Below, in pieces: positions 47,578 through 58,697 of a stretch of DNA of 64,000 nucleotides. The stretch comes from Thalassia testudinum (lineage: Eukaryota; Streptophyta; Magnoliopsida; Alismatales; Hydrocharitaceae). The DNA is taken from assembly GCA_037157565.1 (NCBI GenBank), contig JAZHRO010000050.1, positions 42,666,001 through 42,730,000 on the forward strand, written 5' to 3'. Position numbers and translations under genes: made by a program. Numbering within the stretch: position 1 is the first letter of the stretch; the number at the start of each line of letters is the position of its first letter. The notes below the pieces were generated by a model. The model did not search any database. It was not told the origin of the DNA and was given only the letters and a program-made list of their open reading frames with translations.

Positions 47578-49183
47578 TGATTAGCCCATAGTTGTGGGCT
47601 ATTTAAGTATTTAAGTGCCTAGACATTAGGTTAATTCTAACATTTATTTAGCATAAATTAGGATGTAAATATATTAATTCATATTTTTAATTTAATTACA
47701 TAATCCATGCATTGCATTCATATTTTAAGTGCATTCAGAATTAGCTTAGAATGACATTCATCTAATTAGTTAACCAATTAGGTACATTATTTTCATTAAC
47801 ATAAAAGTTGAGGGTCTGTATATAAATGACCATAATATTTTAACATTATTTCCTTTATTCTTCTTCTTGCAGGAACGGCTGGTTGCCGCTCCAATGCCAC
47901 CAGCTGCCGCAGTGAAGAACCCATTCAAGGAGGAGCGGATGTGTTGGATCTGGTCGGGCAGCTAATTTCAAATTTCTGCAGGCCACTACAAAAGGAGGAG
48001 AGAGGATTCTGAGCGAGGGAGGCCTCCACCACTGACCACCACTGTGTAGAGAGATCTCCTCTCTTCCATTCCATACCGCCGGCCTCAACCGTGGCGGCGA
48101 GTCTCCACCACCATGGGCGTGTGGTGTGACAGACCACACCGCCATCCGGAGCTCGTCCGCATTACCGTGAGCACCTTAGCGTGCATCTCCCTCGTCGTTG
48201 TCACCAACAACCACCGCCGCAGCTACTGTGCAATCACCCTTTCAGTCAGTTAAGACGTCCGAGAAATTTCCCGGACGTCTGATGTCCACCCCCCACACTA
48301 GCAGCAATCTCCATCCTCCCACTTCACTTCCACCACCCACGCCGCAGCAGCCACCCGCTCACCTCCAGCCGCACGCAAGGCGTGCACAGCCTCCAGCCCT
48401 CACGCCCACTCACTCCACCTTCCCCGTGCCTGCAGCCTTCGCCATCTCCACGCGCAAGCTACAGCCGCACCTGCAGAATCACTCCCACTCCCGCAGCACC
48501 TTCCCCGCGCCTTCCGCACCCGCTCTCACCGTCAACATAGCGCGCACCGGCTGCAGTGCGCGACCACACCTCCAGCCAACACACAGCAGCAACGCGCGGC
48601 AGTCCTCACCGCCAATAGGCCACGCGCGCTCCCGCACCCGCCTACAACTCATGCCAAAGCAGCTGCAGCACCGGCTGCAGCCACCTCCACCGGAGCTCGT
48701 CCGGCCGCCTCCGGCTACCGTGCGACACGCCGCCACCGCCGCTTCGAAGCCCTCGGTCCAAGGAACTTCCTCCGAGCTTCCCGCGTCTGGCCGTCCACTC
48801 CTCGTCGCGCAAGGCAAAGGGGAAAAAATCCCCTGTTTTGCTATAGTAACCCGACCATTAAAAATTACATTTTCTGCCATTGTCAATTTTTAATAATATT
48901 TTATTGATTCTGCATAGCGACAAATATCCTTTAGTTACTTAAAATTGCTATTTCAGCATTGTTTCTTGCTTCAACCTTAATCTGAAGTCAATTTTGGCTT
49001 GATTCTTGTCCAAACTAACTACAAACAAATGTTTTTAACTGGTGCGAATTTTAATACGTCATTGCCTCCCTGTGGATACGACCTGCTCCTCTGCAAGTCA
49101 TTATTTCTTTTTAAATATTGATTAGTCGATTTTTCCACCACATAAAACTGCAAATGACTTTAAAGCGAACAATCGACTTGTCA
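47578..49183 (+). repeat. 3' LTR of element D
   Basis: TGATTAG...GACTTGTCA, 1606 bp. TATA position mutated to CTACAAAAGG (near 47987). The palindrome at 48253-48280 has one arm mismatch. U5 motif CTCCCTGTGGATACGACC near 49068. Confidence 0.93.
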
Positions 49184-49188
49184 CTTAG

Positions 49189-49922
49189 TTCATTCTTTGA
49201 TTCTTTCATTCATTATTCATTCATTTGTATATAAAATTAACATTTTTGGAAAAAAAAGTTGATTTTTGGATAATAGAGAAATATATATCAATAACTACCT
49301 TGCAATGAACTACCTGGAATAAAACCAGTAAAAATTGTATATAAATAAAATGACATCCATCTGGATTGCTACATACTACAATGTGATAACTAACCCTAAT
49401 TAACAAGCTCTCCAAATCGTACATCAATACCGACATGTCCTGCCATCAAATTTACCCCTAGATTGTGACGTTCGTCATCTATGTTCAATGGGTAGAAATC
49501 TACGATGTCCTAAGTAACAAAACTTCTTACTTTCCAGTAATCACAAGTGATGAGTATCTTTCATACAAACTGGGCAAGCAAGCTTTCCTTTAGTACTCCA
49601 ACCTGACAAATTTGCATATGCCAGAAAGTCATTTATGGTCCACAACAGTGCTGCATGCATATTATAGAGTTCTCTTTCCTGCATCATACGTCTTCATGCT
49701 GGTGTACCACAACTGTTTTAGTTCATCGATCAGTGGTTGAAGGTAAAACATCTATTACATTTCCTGGATGTTTTGGACCAGGATTAATAGGGTCAACATC
49801 ATGAATGATCATCTTGTACATAACCAGGGAGGTAAGTTATAAGTGACTATTACCACTGGCCATATAGAGTACGACGGGTACATACTCTTAAATGGATTAA
49901 ATCTGTCGCTTGTAAGACCCTA
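49189..49922 (-). pseudogene. tnpD: CACTA TnpD transposase, N-terminal catalytic part (middle segment)
   Basis: Minus strand from 49922: GLTSDRFNPFKSMYPSYSIW, then WPVVIVTYNLPPWLC, LQPLIDELKQLWYT near 49740, and a degraded HRRFLPLNH-type block near 49480. These are the conserved blocks of the plant Transposase_21 (TnpD) family. Stops and frameshifts are present. From about 49400 down to 49189 no transposase similarity is seen; that part may belong to the unassigned 30.5-35.4 kb insertion. The frame continues on the far side of solo LTR H at 63813. Confidence 0.8.
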
Positions 49923-50629
49923 TGATGGTAACGCCATCATCTACCATAACTGGCCTAATTTAGCCTGATTCCAAGCTTAAATGCTCATTAATAAATAGAA
50001 GAAGAGCATAATTCAGTTTTGTGCTGAATAAGAGAAGAAAATGGGAAATTGAGTTAATTCTGTTGTTTTAACGCATAATCACGATTGCAGATTAACTAAG
50101 GGGTGAATCAATGCCTAATCTAAGGTCAAATGAACTTAAATTTCCAAGTAGGCTTGAACTGACTGAATCAAAATTTTCTGATATTTAAAGATTATTTTAA
50201 TAATAAAAATCCTACTTACAGCCATGATTAGCCCATAGTTGTGGGTTATTTAAGTATTTAAGTGCCTACACATTAGGTTAATTCTAACATTTATTTAGTA
50301 TAAATTAGGATGTAAATAGATTAATTCATAGTTTTAATCTAATTACATAATCCATACATTGCATTCATATCTTAAGTGCATTTAGAATTAGCTTAGAATA
50401 GCATTCATCTAATTAGATAACCAATTAGGTATATTGTTTTTATTAACATAGAAGTTGAGGGTCTATACATAAATAACCCTAATATTTTAATAATATTTGC
50501 TTTATTCGTCTTCTTTCAGAACGGCTGGCTGCCGCTCCAACGCCCGGCTGCTGCAGTGATGAAGCCATTCAAGGGGGAGCGGATGTGGTGGATCTGGTCG
50601 GCGGCTGATTTCAAAATTGTTCAAGACAC

Positions 50630-50639
50630 TATAAAAGGA
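50630..50639 (+). promoter_or_regulatory. TATA box of element E
   Basis: TATAAAAGGA (CACTATAAAAGG in context); a start site would be expected near 50660. The copy in the 3' LTR is at about 60379. Family D has a mutated version (TACAAAAGG) in both LTRs. Confidence 0.75.
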
Positions 50640-50892
50640 GCACGGAAGCTGCCGGCTGCAGCAGGCCTCCGCCACCGACTCACCACTGTGCAGAGAGATC
50701 CTCTCTCTTCCATCCACACTGCCGGCCTCTACCGTGGCGGCGAGTCTCCACCACCGTGGGCGTGTGGTGTGACAGGCCACACTGCCATCCGGAGCTCGCC
50801 CGCATTACCGTGAGCACATCAGCGTGCATCTTCCTTGCCGTCGTCGCAGACCACCACGCAAGCTACTGATCAGCCACCCTCTCAGTAACTTA

Positions 50893-50920
50893 AGACGTCT
50901 GGGAAATTTCCCAGACGTCT
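50893..50920. repeat. Perfect 28-bp palindrome in the E 5' LTR
   Basis: Arms AGACGTCTGGGAAA and exact complement, about 230 bp downstream of the predicted transcription start, so it would be in the RNA. Identical copy at 60641-60668 in the 3' LTR. Confidence 0.93.
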
Positions 50921-51044
50921 GAAGTTACCCGCTCACCTCCACTTCCTCAGCCTGCACTCTCCAACCGGCCACCAAACCGCCTGCGCCCTCCACCGCTCAC
51001 CGGCTGCTGACCTGCGCACGCCTGCAGATCAGCCCGCGCTCTCC

Positions 51045-51560
51045 TCCAACGCCTGCAGATCAGCCCGCGCTCTCCTCCAACGCCTGCAGACCAGCCTGCA
51101 GCATCCTCCAACAGCCTCTGCAGCTACCACCGCCACGCCTCCGCGCGCCAGCGCCCTCCGCAGCCCCTCTGCAGCTTCCACCGCACAGCCATCTGCAAAC
51201 CACCGCGCAAGCGCCCCCTTTGCAGCTACCACCGCCACGCCTCCGCGCACCAGCGCCCTCCGCAGCCCCTCTGCAGCTTCCACCGCACAGCCATCTGCAA
51301 ACCACCGCGCAAGCGCCCCCTCTGCAGCTTCCACCGCACACGCCAGCGCCCGCCTGCAGACCACCGCAGCCACGCCTCCGCGCGCCAGCGCCTTCCGCAG
51401 ACCCTCCGCGCGCCCACGCACAGCCACCTGCAGAACCGCCAGCAACCGACCTCTGCAGCTACCACCGCAGCCACGCCTCCGCGCGCCAGCGCCTTCCGCA
51501 GACCCTCCGCGCGCCCACGCACAACCGCCTGCAGCACCTCCGCCGGAGCTCGTCCGGCCA
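51045..51560. repeat. GC-rich tandem repeats in the E LTR
   Basis: A ~31-bp unit duplicated at 51035-51095 (GCCTGCAGATCAGCCCGCGC core), then a ~102-bp unit repeated from 51121 and 51223, and a ~115-bp unit (CCACGCCTCCGCGCGCCAGC core) duplicated around 51365-51525. The same organisation is in the 3' LTR (60783-61310). The D LTRs lack these units. Confidence 0.8.
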
Positions 51561-52039
51561 CCTCCGACCGCCGCGCGACTCGCCGTCACCACCGATTCGA
51601 AGCCCTTGATCCAAGGGACCTCCGCCGAGCTTCCCGCGCCCAGCCATCGGCTCCTCGTCGCGCAAGACAACGGGGAAAAATTCCCCTGTTTTGCTACAGT
51701 AAAGCATTGATTAAAATTTACATTTTCTGCCATTGCCAGATTTTATTCATATTCTATTCACTCTGCATTGCGGAAAATATCCTGTAGTTTATCATAATTG
51801 CCATTTCAGCATTATTTCTTGCTTAAACCTTAATCTAAAGGCAATCTTGGCTTGGTTCTTGTCCAAATTGACTCCGAACAAACATTTTTAAGTGGCGCGA
51901 ATTTTAATACGTTATTGCCTCCCTGTGGAAACGACCCGCTCCTCTGCGAGTGGTTATTTCTTATTAAAAATTGATTAGTCGATTTTTCCACCACATTAAA
52001 CTACAAACGACTTAAAAGCGAAAGATCGACCCGATCAAA

Positions 52040-52058
52040 TGGCGCCGTTGCCGGGGAG
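52040..52058 (+). promoter_or_regulatory. Primer-binding site of element E (tRNA-Asp type)
   Basis: TGGCGCCGTTGCCGGGGAG after a 2-nt AA spacer; complementary to the 3' end of plant tRNA-Asp including CCA. Confidence 0.95.
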
Positions 52059-53282
52059 GCAACAGACGCAATAATTTTGCCTAATTTTATTTTGATTATT
52101 TGTCAATTGCACAGAGATTTGACCATTCATTATTTTCTTTTCTGTGCGAGCAATTTTGTGCAAGAATCAGCCACTGTGAGAGGCGACCCTTGACGTCGCC
52201 AGACGAGAAGTGGACAAGCAATTTTGAAAAGAGGAGAAGGACGAGGACGCGACGGACACCATTGTATTTAATCTCTAATTTAATTAGAATAGAATTAAGA
52301 CTGAAGACTTAATTTTTCATTACAGTTAGTTTGAAACCCTTGTTCTGGGGCATATTTTGAGGGTTTGTTCCCTGATTTTATTTTGGACCTGTGTTGGGTA
52401 ATTTTTGGGAGCCTGTTCCCTTTTCTTTAGATTTAGGTTTATTTTTTTTATTATTTCTTTTATTTGCTTGTGCATAAGTAGTTCTAAAAAAAAAAACAGA
52501 AAAAGAAAAAAAAAAAACGAGCTGCCTGCTAGAAGCTGCCTGCCCTAGGACGAACCATTTAGGTCTGTATGAGCAGCCTCTAGATTTGCTTTTCTGCATT
52601 GCGTGCATTTTTGCATCGAAGATCGCTGGAGGCAAGGTACTCATTCTCTTACTTTGCATCCTATTTTTGATCACGCATTGCATTTGGGATTTAATGCAAA
52701 GACCACCTAATCTGTACTGAATAAATCTAACAAGTGGTCACATTTTTTTTTAGAAAAAGGACTAATTAAAGGAAGGACATTTTAAAAACCAAGGATTTCA
52801 TTTTCAAACTTGGCGTGCGATTCAAAGTTTAAAATCTTTTACGGTGTATGCACACTTATTTCACTTGCACCACGACACGCTTCTAGACACTCCTTAGGTT
52901 TGGAAATACTAGGACAAGAGCCCTCCTTTCGTTGGATTCTGAAGTGTTCGGAACTTGAGATCAAAGGTTTTGTAAATCCAAAGAGGGGGATACCCTGTCA
53001 CGGATTTTTGGGGGTAGTTGAGGAGCACCGCGAAAGCACAGCTTCAAAGGAAGGCTTAGGCCTACTTGCATCCCTCGATCTTCCGTCTTTGGATTTACTT
53101 GACCATTTGAGATTTAGGGAAGATTACCTAAGTTCCAACTAGGTCTTTTTAGGCGAGCCGTAGGTTGACAATAGGCGCGTAATTGATTGGGTAACTTGTT
53201 TTGTCACCTATAATTTGAATTAAATTCAAAAGCCTAAATCTGTAAAGACCAAACAAGTCCGTTTGAATTGTGTTTGTAGTGC
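52059..53282 (+). other. 5' leader of element E with a conserved small ORF
   Basis: Leader from PBS to the gag ATG. A 110-aa ORF (52810-53142) lies just upstream. Its last ~75 codons are open in D as well, and that segment (52905-53140) is better conserved between D and E than the rest of the leader. It could be an upstream ORF, a packaging region, or both. A poly-A stretch is at 52485-52520. Confidence 0.6.
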
Positions 53283-56200
53283 ATGCTTGGTAGGCGTTCT
53301 CTTAGGAGACAACTTGTATTTGATCCTGAACCAGAAAGAATCCTAAGAAAAGACCTCCCAAGGGTAGAAATGGCCGGTCAAATGAGCCTTAAGGAATATT
53401 TCATCCCAACCAACCAAGCTGGCCCAGCACTACGTAGACCTGGAGGGGATAATCCATATGAGATCAAAAGTAGTACCATATCCTTGCTACCCTCCTTTTA
53501 TGGTACTACTAGGGAAGATCCTTATAGGCATATTGAGGAATTCACCGAGGTCTGTTCCACGGTGAAGCTGCACGGCGTTACTGATGACGCTCAAATGCGG
53601 ACCCTTTTTCCCTTCTCCCTAAAGGACAAAGCCAAGTATTGGTATCACACCCTTGATAATTTAAATACTTGGGATGCCCTGAAAAAGGAGTTTTTGAAGA
53701 AGTACTTCCCCATGAGCAAAACAAATCACTTTAGGAGGGAAATCATGAGTTTTGCTCAAAAGGATGGGGAAGCTTTCCATGATGCGTGGGAGCGCTTTAA
53801 CGATTTGCTGAGACTTTGCCCACATCACCAGGTGCCTAAATGGCAACTGGTTGAAAGGTTCTACACCGGACTTAATGATTCGCATAGGCAAACTGTGGAT
53901 GGTGCCTGTGCAGGAACCTTTCTATCTAAGACTGAGGATGAAGCTTGGAACTTATTTGATACTTTGAGTGAGAATTCTATTCACTTGAATTCTGCCTACA
54001 TGGATAGAAAGCCCACTCTCATGCAAAGAAAGTTGGAGGCGAATGAAGCAAGGGACACCCAGAATTTAGCTTATCAAATTCAATTACTGAATCAAAACAT
54101 GGAAAGGCTTATGTCGAACCCGAGTTCATTCACACCTAACACCTCCACATCCCAAGCTTCCGAATGTGTAATTTGTCAAGGCAATACACACGCCACTGTG
54201 GATTGCCACTTAGCCTCCCAATTCCCTGAGCTTGTACAAGCAGATTTGAATGCCGCTCAAGGGTTCCGTCCAAGACCTCGTAATGATCCTTTCTCCAACA
54301 CTTATAATGAGGGATGGAGGAACCACCCAAACTTTTCATGGAGACAAGGAAATGTCTCAAATTCAGGGAATTACAAACCGCAATCCTTTCAAAACCATCA
54401 AATGAACCAACCTCAGACCTTTGCCCAACCTAAAACCTCTGAGATGGATGAATTGAAGGCGATATTGAAAACTATGCAAGAAAGTCAAAGTGCCATCATC
54501 CAATCTCATGACAAGGCTATACATGAGATGAAATCACAAATTGGACACCTTGTTGAGGCCGTTAGACAGAGGGAGACTGGGAAGTTTCCAAGTGCTGCTG
54601 AGGAAAATCCTAAAGGAAAAGGGATTGTCTTTAGGGAGCATGCTCAGGCGGTGACTATTCTGAGGAGTGGGAGAGAAATTTCCAAACCCGATGCTCCTAT
54701 AGTCTCACCCCCTAAAAAAACATCCACCCCGACTTTCACCCCCACCGAAGAAGATTTGCCCAAATCTCCTCCGCTTGAAATCACCTCACCGGAAGAAGTT
54801 GCCCCCGTTCCACCCCTTACTCGACATGACAACCCTTCCACCCAGAGATCGAGAGTGCCATTTCCAGAGCGCTTATCCACCTCTGGGCAGACTTCTGCTG
54901 GCTCATCTGGAGCCAAAGATAAGACGGATGAGATTATGGAAACTTTCAAGCAAGTGCAGATTAACCTGCCTTTGCTTGAAGCTATCAGGCAGATTCCGTC
55001 TTATGCCCGCTTCTTAAAGGACTTGTGCACGAAAAAGCGGCAATCTAGAAAACAGGTCCAGTCTAAAGTTGTCCTGCCTGATTCTGTTAGCTCAATTGTT
55101 CAACATGGCACACCTCCGAAACTTAAGGACCCAGGGGCCCCATATATCTCTGTAGTTATTGGTGACTTACAAATTGATGAGGCTCTGCTTGATCTGGGTG
55201 CGGGGGTGAACATCCCTCCGAGCTATGTATATGAACAACTTGGGGGAGGCAATCTGAAGCCTAGCCCTGTAGTCCTTCAAGTTGCTGATCGATCACTTAA
55301 GACACCACGGGGAATTTTGGAAGATGTCCTCGTAAGAGTGGAGGATTTCTTTTTTCCCGTTGACTTCTTAGTTTTGGACACTGACCCTACCAACAAGCCA
55401 ACCAAACCCTCCATCATTTTGGGCCGCCCCTTCCTTGCAACTTCCCATGCTTCAATTAATTGCAATACTGGGGCATTGAAAATGGGCTTTGGGAATAGGA
55501 AAATCCGGCTTAATGTGTTTGATGCTTACAAACAAGCTGGACTTGAGGATTGTTCTCAAGTTGAGGTGATAGATGACCTGATTGAAGAGGCAACTCCTGC
55601 AATGTTATGTGATGACCCCCTTCAGCATGTCATGCTAAATGAGCATTCCCATCTCTTGGAAGAATGTGAAGAGGATATACTAGAACTAGAGGAATTGCTA
55701 GGAGTTTCTGCTGAGTCTCTTCCCCCATCATTTCCGCCGAAGGCAGATTTGCTACCTGAGATGGGGACATCTATTATGAAACCCTCAACCATACAAGCCC
55801 CCAACCTTGAGTTGAAACCCCTCCCTGACACTCTCAAGTATGTTTTCCTAGGTGCCAATGATACGCTCCCAGTCATCATTTCGGCTGTGCTGTCTGAGGC
55901 ACAGGAGGGAGCCTTGATTGAATGCTTGTCTAGGCATAAGGAAGCTATTGCTTGGAGCATTGCTGACATTAAGGGTATAGACTCTACACTCTGCATGCAC
56001 CACATTTATACTGATGATTCCATCAAGCCTTTTAGGGACATGCAGAGACGTCTGAACCCTAATATGAGGGAGGTTGTAAAAAAGGAAATCCTGAAGTGGT
56101 TGGACGCTGGGATCATATATCCCATTGCTGATAGTAAATGGGTCAGTCCCATTCATGTGGTTCCAAAGAAGGCAGGCTTTACTGTGGAACTCAACGACCA

Positions 56201-58697
56201 AGGTGAACAAGTTGTCACTAGACCCTCAACTGGATGGAGGGTCTGTATTGATTACCGCAAGCTGAACACCGCTACCCAGAAGGAGCACTTTCCTTTGCCT
56301 TTTATTGATCAAATTCTCGAAAAATTGGCAGGGAATAAGTATTATTGCTTTCTCGATGGATATTCTGGGTACAATCAGGTGGCAGTCTTTCCTGATGACC
56401 AGGAAAAGACGACATTCACGAGTCCTTACGGTACTTTTGCATTCAGGCGTATGCCATTTGGATTATGTAATGCCCCTGCAACTTTCCAGCGGTGTATGAT
56501 GTCTATCTTTTCGGACATGATTGACGAGTGTGTCGAAGTATTTATGGATGACTTCTCTATTTATGGCTCGTCTTTCGACCAGTGTCTCCTGCACCTGGAG
56601 AATGTGTTGAAACGATGTAAGGAGACTGGTTTAGTCCTCAGCTGGGAGAAAAGTCACTTCATGGTACAGAAAGGAATTGTACTTGGGCATGTTGTATCTG
56701 AGCAAGGTTTGGAAGTAGATAAAGCCAAGATTGATTCTATTTCCAAACTTCCATTGCCTACGAATGTCAAACAGATTAGATCCTTTCTGGGCCATGCTGG
56801 CTTTTACAGGCGCTTTATTAAAAATTTTAGTAAGATTTCTAGGCCACTTTGTGACTTATTGGCGAAGGAATCTTCCTTCAGTTTTGATTCAAAGTGTGCC
56901 GAGGCCTTTCAAACTCTAAAGGAGGCCTTGATCTCTGCGCCTGTTCTCCAAGCTCCTGATTGGGCACTCCCCTTTGAGCTTATGTGTGATGCTTCGGATT
57001 ATGCAGTGGGAGCAGTCCTTGGACAAAGGGTTGAGGGAAGACCTCATGTGCTGCATTATGCAAGCAAGACTTTAACTGAACCTCAGCAAAACTACACCGT
57101 CACTGAAAAAGAATTACTTGCTGTAGTTTTTGCTCTGGAGAAGTTTAGGTCTTATTTACTTGGGTCTAAGGTGGTTATTTTTACTGATCATGCAGCAGTG
57201 AAACATCTCATTGCTAAGAAAGATTCTAAGCCACGTCTAATTAGGTGGATCTTACTCCTTCAAGAATTTGACTTGGAAATACGTGAAAAGAAAGGAGTAG
57301 AAAATGTTGTGGCTGACCACCTGTCTCGTCTTCCTCTTAACGACTCTATTTCTGAAGACATTCGCGAGACATTCCCCGATGAAACTCTGATGGAGGTAAC
57401 ACCAACTTTACCTTGGTATGCAGACATTGTAAATTACTTGGTCACTGGACAAACTCCTGGCTCTTGGGATAAGCAGAAAAGAAAGAGATTCATTTCTCAA
57501 GCAAGATATTTTCATTGGGAAGAGCCAGAATTATTTAGAATTGGACAAGACCAAGTTTTGAGACGTTGTGTGCCTGAAGAGGAACAACAAAGTGTGCTGA
57601 CATTTTGCCATGCACTTCATTGTGGAGGACACTTTGGTGCTAAGAAAACTGCTTTTAAGGTTCTCCAGTCTGGTTTTTGGTGGCCTTCCTTATTTAAGGA
57701 TTCTCATAATTTTGTTAAGGCCTGTATTAGATGTCAATGGACTGGAACGATTGGGAAGAAGAATGAAATGCCTCAACATCATATTCAATCTGTTGAAATT
57801 TTTGATGTGTGGGGAATTGACTTTATGGGCCCCTTCCCGTCGTCCCATGGTTTTGAATATATCTTGGTGGCAGTTGATTATGTCTCTAAATGGATAGAGG
57901 CCATTCCGACGCGCACAAATGACCACTCTGTGGTTTTGAAATTTGTGAAGGCCAATATCATATCCCGTTTCGGCTGCCCCAAGACTATTATAAGTGATGG
58001 GGGACCTCATTTCCGAAACCACCACTTCAATCGGTTAATTAAGAGTTTGGGAGTGACTCACAAGGTTGCTACCCCTTACCACCCTCAGACAAGTGGTCAG
58101 GTTGAAGTATCAAATAGGGAGATAAAAAATATTTTGGAAAAGACCGTTAGACCTGATAGGAAAGATTGGTCCCAAAAGCTCGATGATGCTTTGTGGGCTT
58201 ATCGAACGGCCTATAAGACCCCTTTGGGTACTTCTCCCTTTCGGATTGTGTATGGAAAAGCGTGCCATTTACCTGTTGAGTTGGAACATAAAGCACTTTG
58301 GGCTATTCGAAGTGTTAACATGGATTTAGAGAAGGCAGGTAAGGCACGATTTCTAGAATTAAGTGAGCTTGAGGAGCTGAGGAATGATGCTTATGACACC
58401 TCTCAAGCTTATAAAGAAAGAACTAAGGTCTTGCATGACAAGTTTATTCTTCGAAAGACCTTTGAACCCAACCAACAAGTCTGGCTTTTCAATTCCAGAC
58501 TTAAGCTTTTTCCTGGGAAATTAAAATCTCGTTGGGATGGGCCTTACATAATCACCAAAGTATTCTCCCATGGAGCTGTGGAGATCAAAAATCCTTCCTC
58601 TTCAGCAACTCCCTTTATCGTCAACGGTCAACGGTTAAAACCGTACATAACTTTAGATGGCCATCTAGTTGACGAAGTCACTCTTGAGGAGCCTTAG
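53283..58697 (+). CDS. Gag-Pol polyprotein of element E (1804 aa, intact)
   Basis: Encodes all enzymes for reverse transcription and integration in one frame, without a stop between gag and pol. Gag: residues 1-~480, retrotransposon-gag core 60-240 ([19 protein letters not shown]), CCHC knuckle C295-C298-H303-C308, and a Q/N-rich stretch 340-400. Protease: D637 in LLDLGAG, with ILGRPFLAT at 712-720. RT: ~930-1150, catalytic D1025 ([10 protein letters not shown]) and D1089-D1090 (FMDDF). RNase H: D1236, E1277, D1302, D1345. Integrase: zinc-binding H1446-H1450-C1481-C1484; catalytic D1513, D1572, E1608 (35-residue D-E spacing). C-terminal segment 1710-1804 with [10 protein letters not shown], a GPY/F-type module. 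Start chosen at the first ATG in frame, conserved in D; M30 ([11 protein letters not shown]) is a possible alternative. No chromodomain and no env. Confidence 0.97.
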   Translation: MLGRRSLRRQLVFDPEPERILRKDLPRVEMAGQMSLKEYFIPTNQAGPALRRPGGDNPYEIKSSTISLLPSFYGTTREDPYRHIEEFTEVCSTVKLHGVTDDAQMRTLFPFSLKDKAKYWYHTLDNLNTWDALKKEFLKKYFPMSKTNHFRREIMSFAQKDGEAFHDAWERFNDLLRLCPHHQVPKWQLVERFYTGLNDSHRQTVDGACAGTFLSKTEDEAWNLFDTLSENSIHLNSAYMDRKPTLMQRKLEANEARDTQNLAYQIQLLNQNMERLMSNPSSFTPNTSTSQASECVICQGNTHATVDCHLASQFPELVQADLNAAQGFRPRPRNDPFSNTYNEGWRNHPNFSWRQGNVSNSGNYKPQSFQNHQMNQPQTFAQPKTSEMDELKAILKTMQESQSAIIQSHDKAIHEMKSQIGHLVEAVRQRETGKFPSAAEENPKGKGIVFREHAQAVTILRSGREISKPDAPIVSPPKKTSTPTFTPTEEDLPKSPPLEITSPEEVAPVPPLTRHDNPSTQRSRVPFPERLSTSGQTSAGSSGAKDKTDEIMETFKQVQINLPLLEAIRQIPSYARFLKDLCTKKRQSRKQVQSKVVLPDSVSSIVQHGTPPKLKDPGAPYISVVIGDLQIDEALLDLGAGVNIPPSYVYEQLGGGNLKPSPVVLQVADRSLKTPRGILEDVLVRVEDFFFPVDFLVLDTDPTNKPTKPSIILGRPFLATSHASINCNTGALKMGFGNRKIRLNVFDAYKQAGLEDCSQVEVIDDLIEEATPAMLCDDPLQHVMLNEHSHLLEECEEDILELEELLGVSAESLPPSFPPKADLLPEMGTSIMKPSTIQAPNLELKPLPDTLKYVFLGANDTLPVIISAVLSEAQEGALIECLSRHKEAIAWSIADIKGIDSTLCMHHIYTDDSIKPFRDMQRRLNPNMREVVKKEILKWLDAGIIYPIADSKWVSPIHVVPKKAGFTVELNDQGEQVVTRPSTGWRVCIDYRKLNTATQKEHFPLPFIDQILEKLAGNKYYCFLDGYSGYNQVAVFPDDQEKTTFTSPYGTFAFRRMPFGLCNAPATFQRCMMSIFSDMIDECVEVFMDDFSIYGSSFDQCLLHLENVLKRCKETGLVLSWEKSHFMVQKGIVLGHVVSEQGLEVDKAKIDSISKLPLPTNVKQIRSFLGHAGFYRRFIKNFSKISRPLCDLLAKESSFSFDSKCAEAFQTLKEALISAPVLQAPDWALPFELMCDASDYAVGAVLGQRVEGRPHVLHYASKTLTEPQQNYTVTEKELLAVVFALEKFRSYLLGSKVVIFTDHAAVKHLIAKKDSKPRLIRWILLLQEFDLEIREKKGVENVVADHLSRLPLNDSISEDIRETFPDETLMEVTPTLPWYADIVNYLVTGQTPGSWDKQKRKRFISQARYFHWEEPELFRIGQDQVLRRCVPEEEQQSVLTFCHALHCGGHFGAKKTAFKVLQSGFWWPSLFKDSHNFVKACIRCQWTGTIGKKNEMPQHHIQSVEIFDVWGIDFMGPFPSSHGFEYILVAVDYVSKWIEAIPTRTNDHSVVLKFVKANIISRFGCPKTIISDGGPHFRNHHFNRLIKSLGVTHKVATPYHPQTSGQVEVSNREIKNILEKTVRPDRKDWSQKLDDALWAYRTAYKTPLGTSPFRIVYGKACHLPVELEHKALWAIRSVNMDLEKAGKARFLELSELEELRNDAYDTSQAYKERTKVLHDKFILRKTFEPNQQVWLFNSRLKLFPGKLKSRWDGPYIITKVFSHGAVEIKNPSSSATPFIVNGQRLKPYITLDGHLVDEVTLEEP

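Larger units (their letters stand above)
35417..49183 (+). mobile_element. Element D: degenerate Athila-like Ty3-gypsy element, with a nested solo LTR
   Basis: Target duplication CTTAG at 35412-35416 and 49184-49188. LTRs 35417-37039 (1623 bp) and 47578-49183 (1606 bp) differ by several percent and by indels. PBS at 37042, PPT at about 47564-47577. The gag-pol region is collinear with that of element E but carries stops, a frameshift, a 19-bp deletion in RT and a 2.7-kb LTR insertion. Total 13767 bp, of which 2697 bp plus a duplicated CTGAG is the nested LTR. It is an older, inactive member of the same family as E (different LTR subfamily). Confidence 0.95.
50225..52037 (+). repeat. 5' LTR of element E
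   Basis: TGATTAG...CCGATCA. AT-rich U3 (50225-50560), TATA box at 50630, 28-bp palindrome at 50893, GC-rich tandem-repeat core (50990-51650), U5 motif CTCCCTGTGGAAACGACCC at 51919-51937. Long ORFs in the GC-rich core are artefacts of low stop-codon density. Confidence 0.97.

Noticed and set aside
51029..51733. 234-aa minus-strand ORF rich in A, G, R and C (and its copy at 60777-61481)
   Set aside because: Lies in the GC-rich tandem-repeat core of the E LTR. Overlapping ORFs in other frames are equally long, so it reflects low stop-codon density and repeats, not coding.
52040..52058. tRNA-Asp-like sequence, possible tRNA gene
   Set aside because: Only the 3' ~18 nt of the tRNA complement is present, at the LTR edge; it is a primer-binding site.
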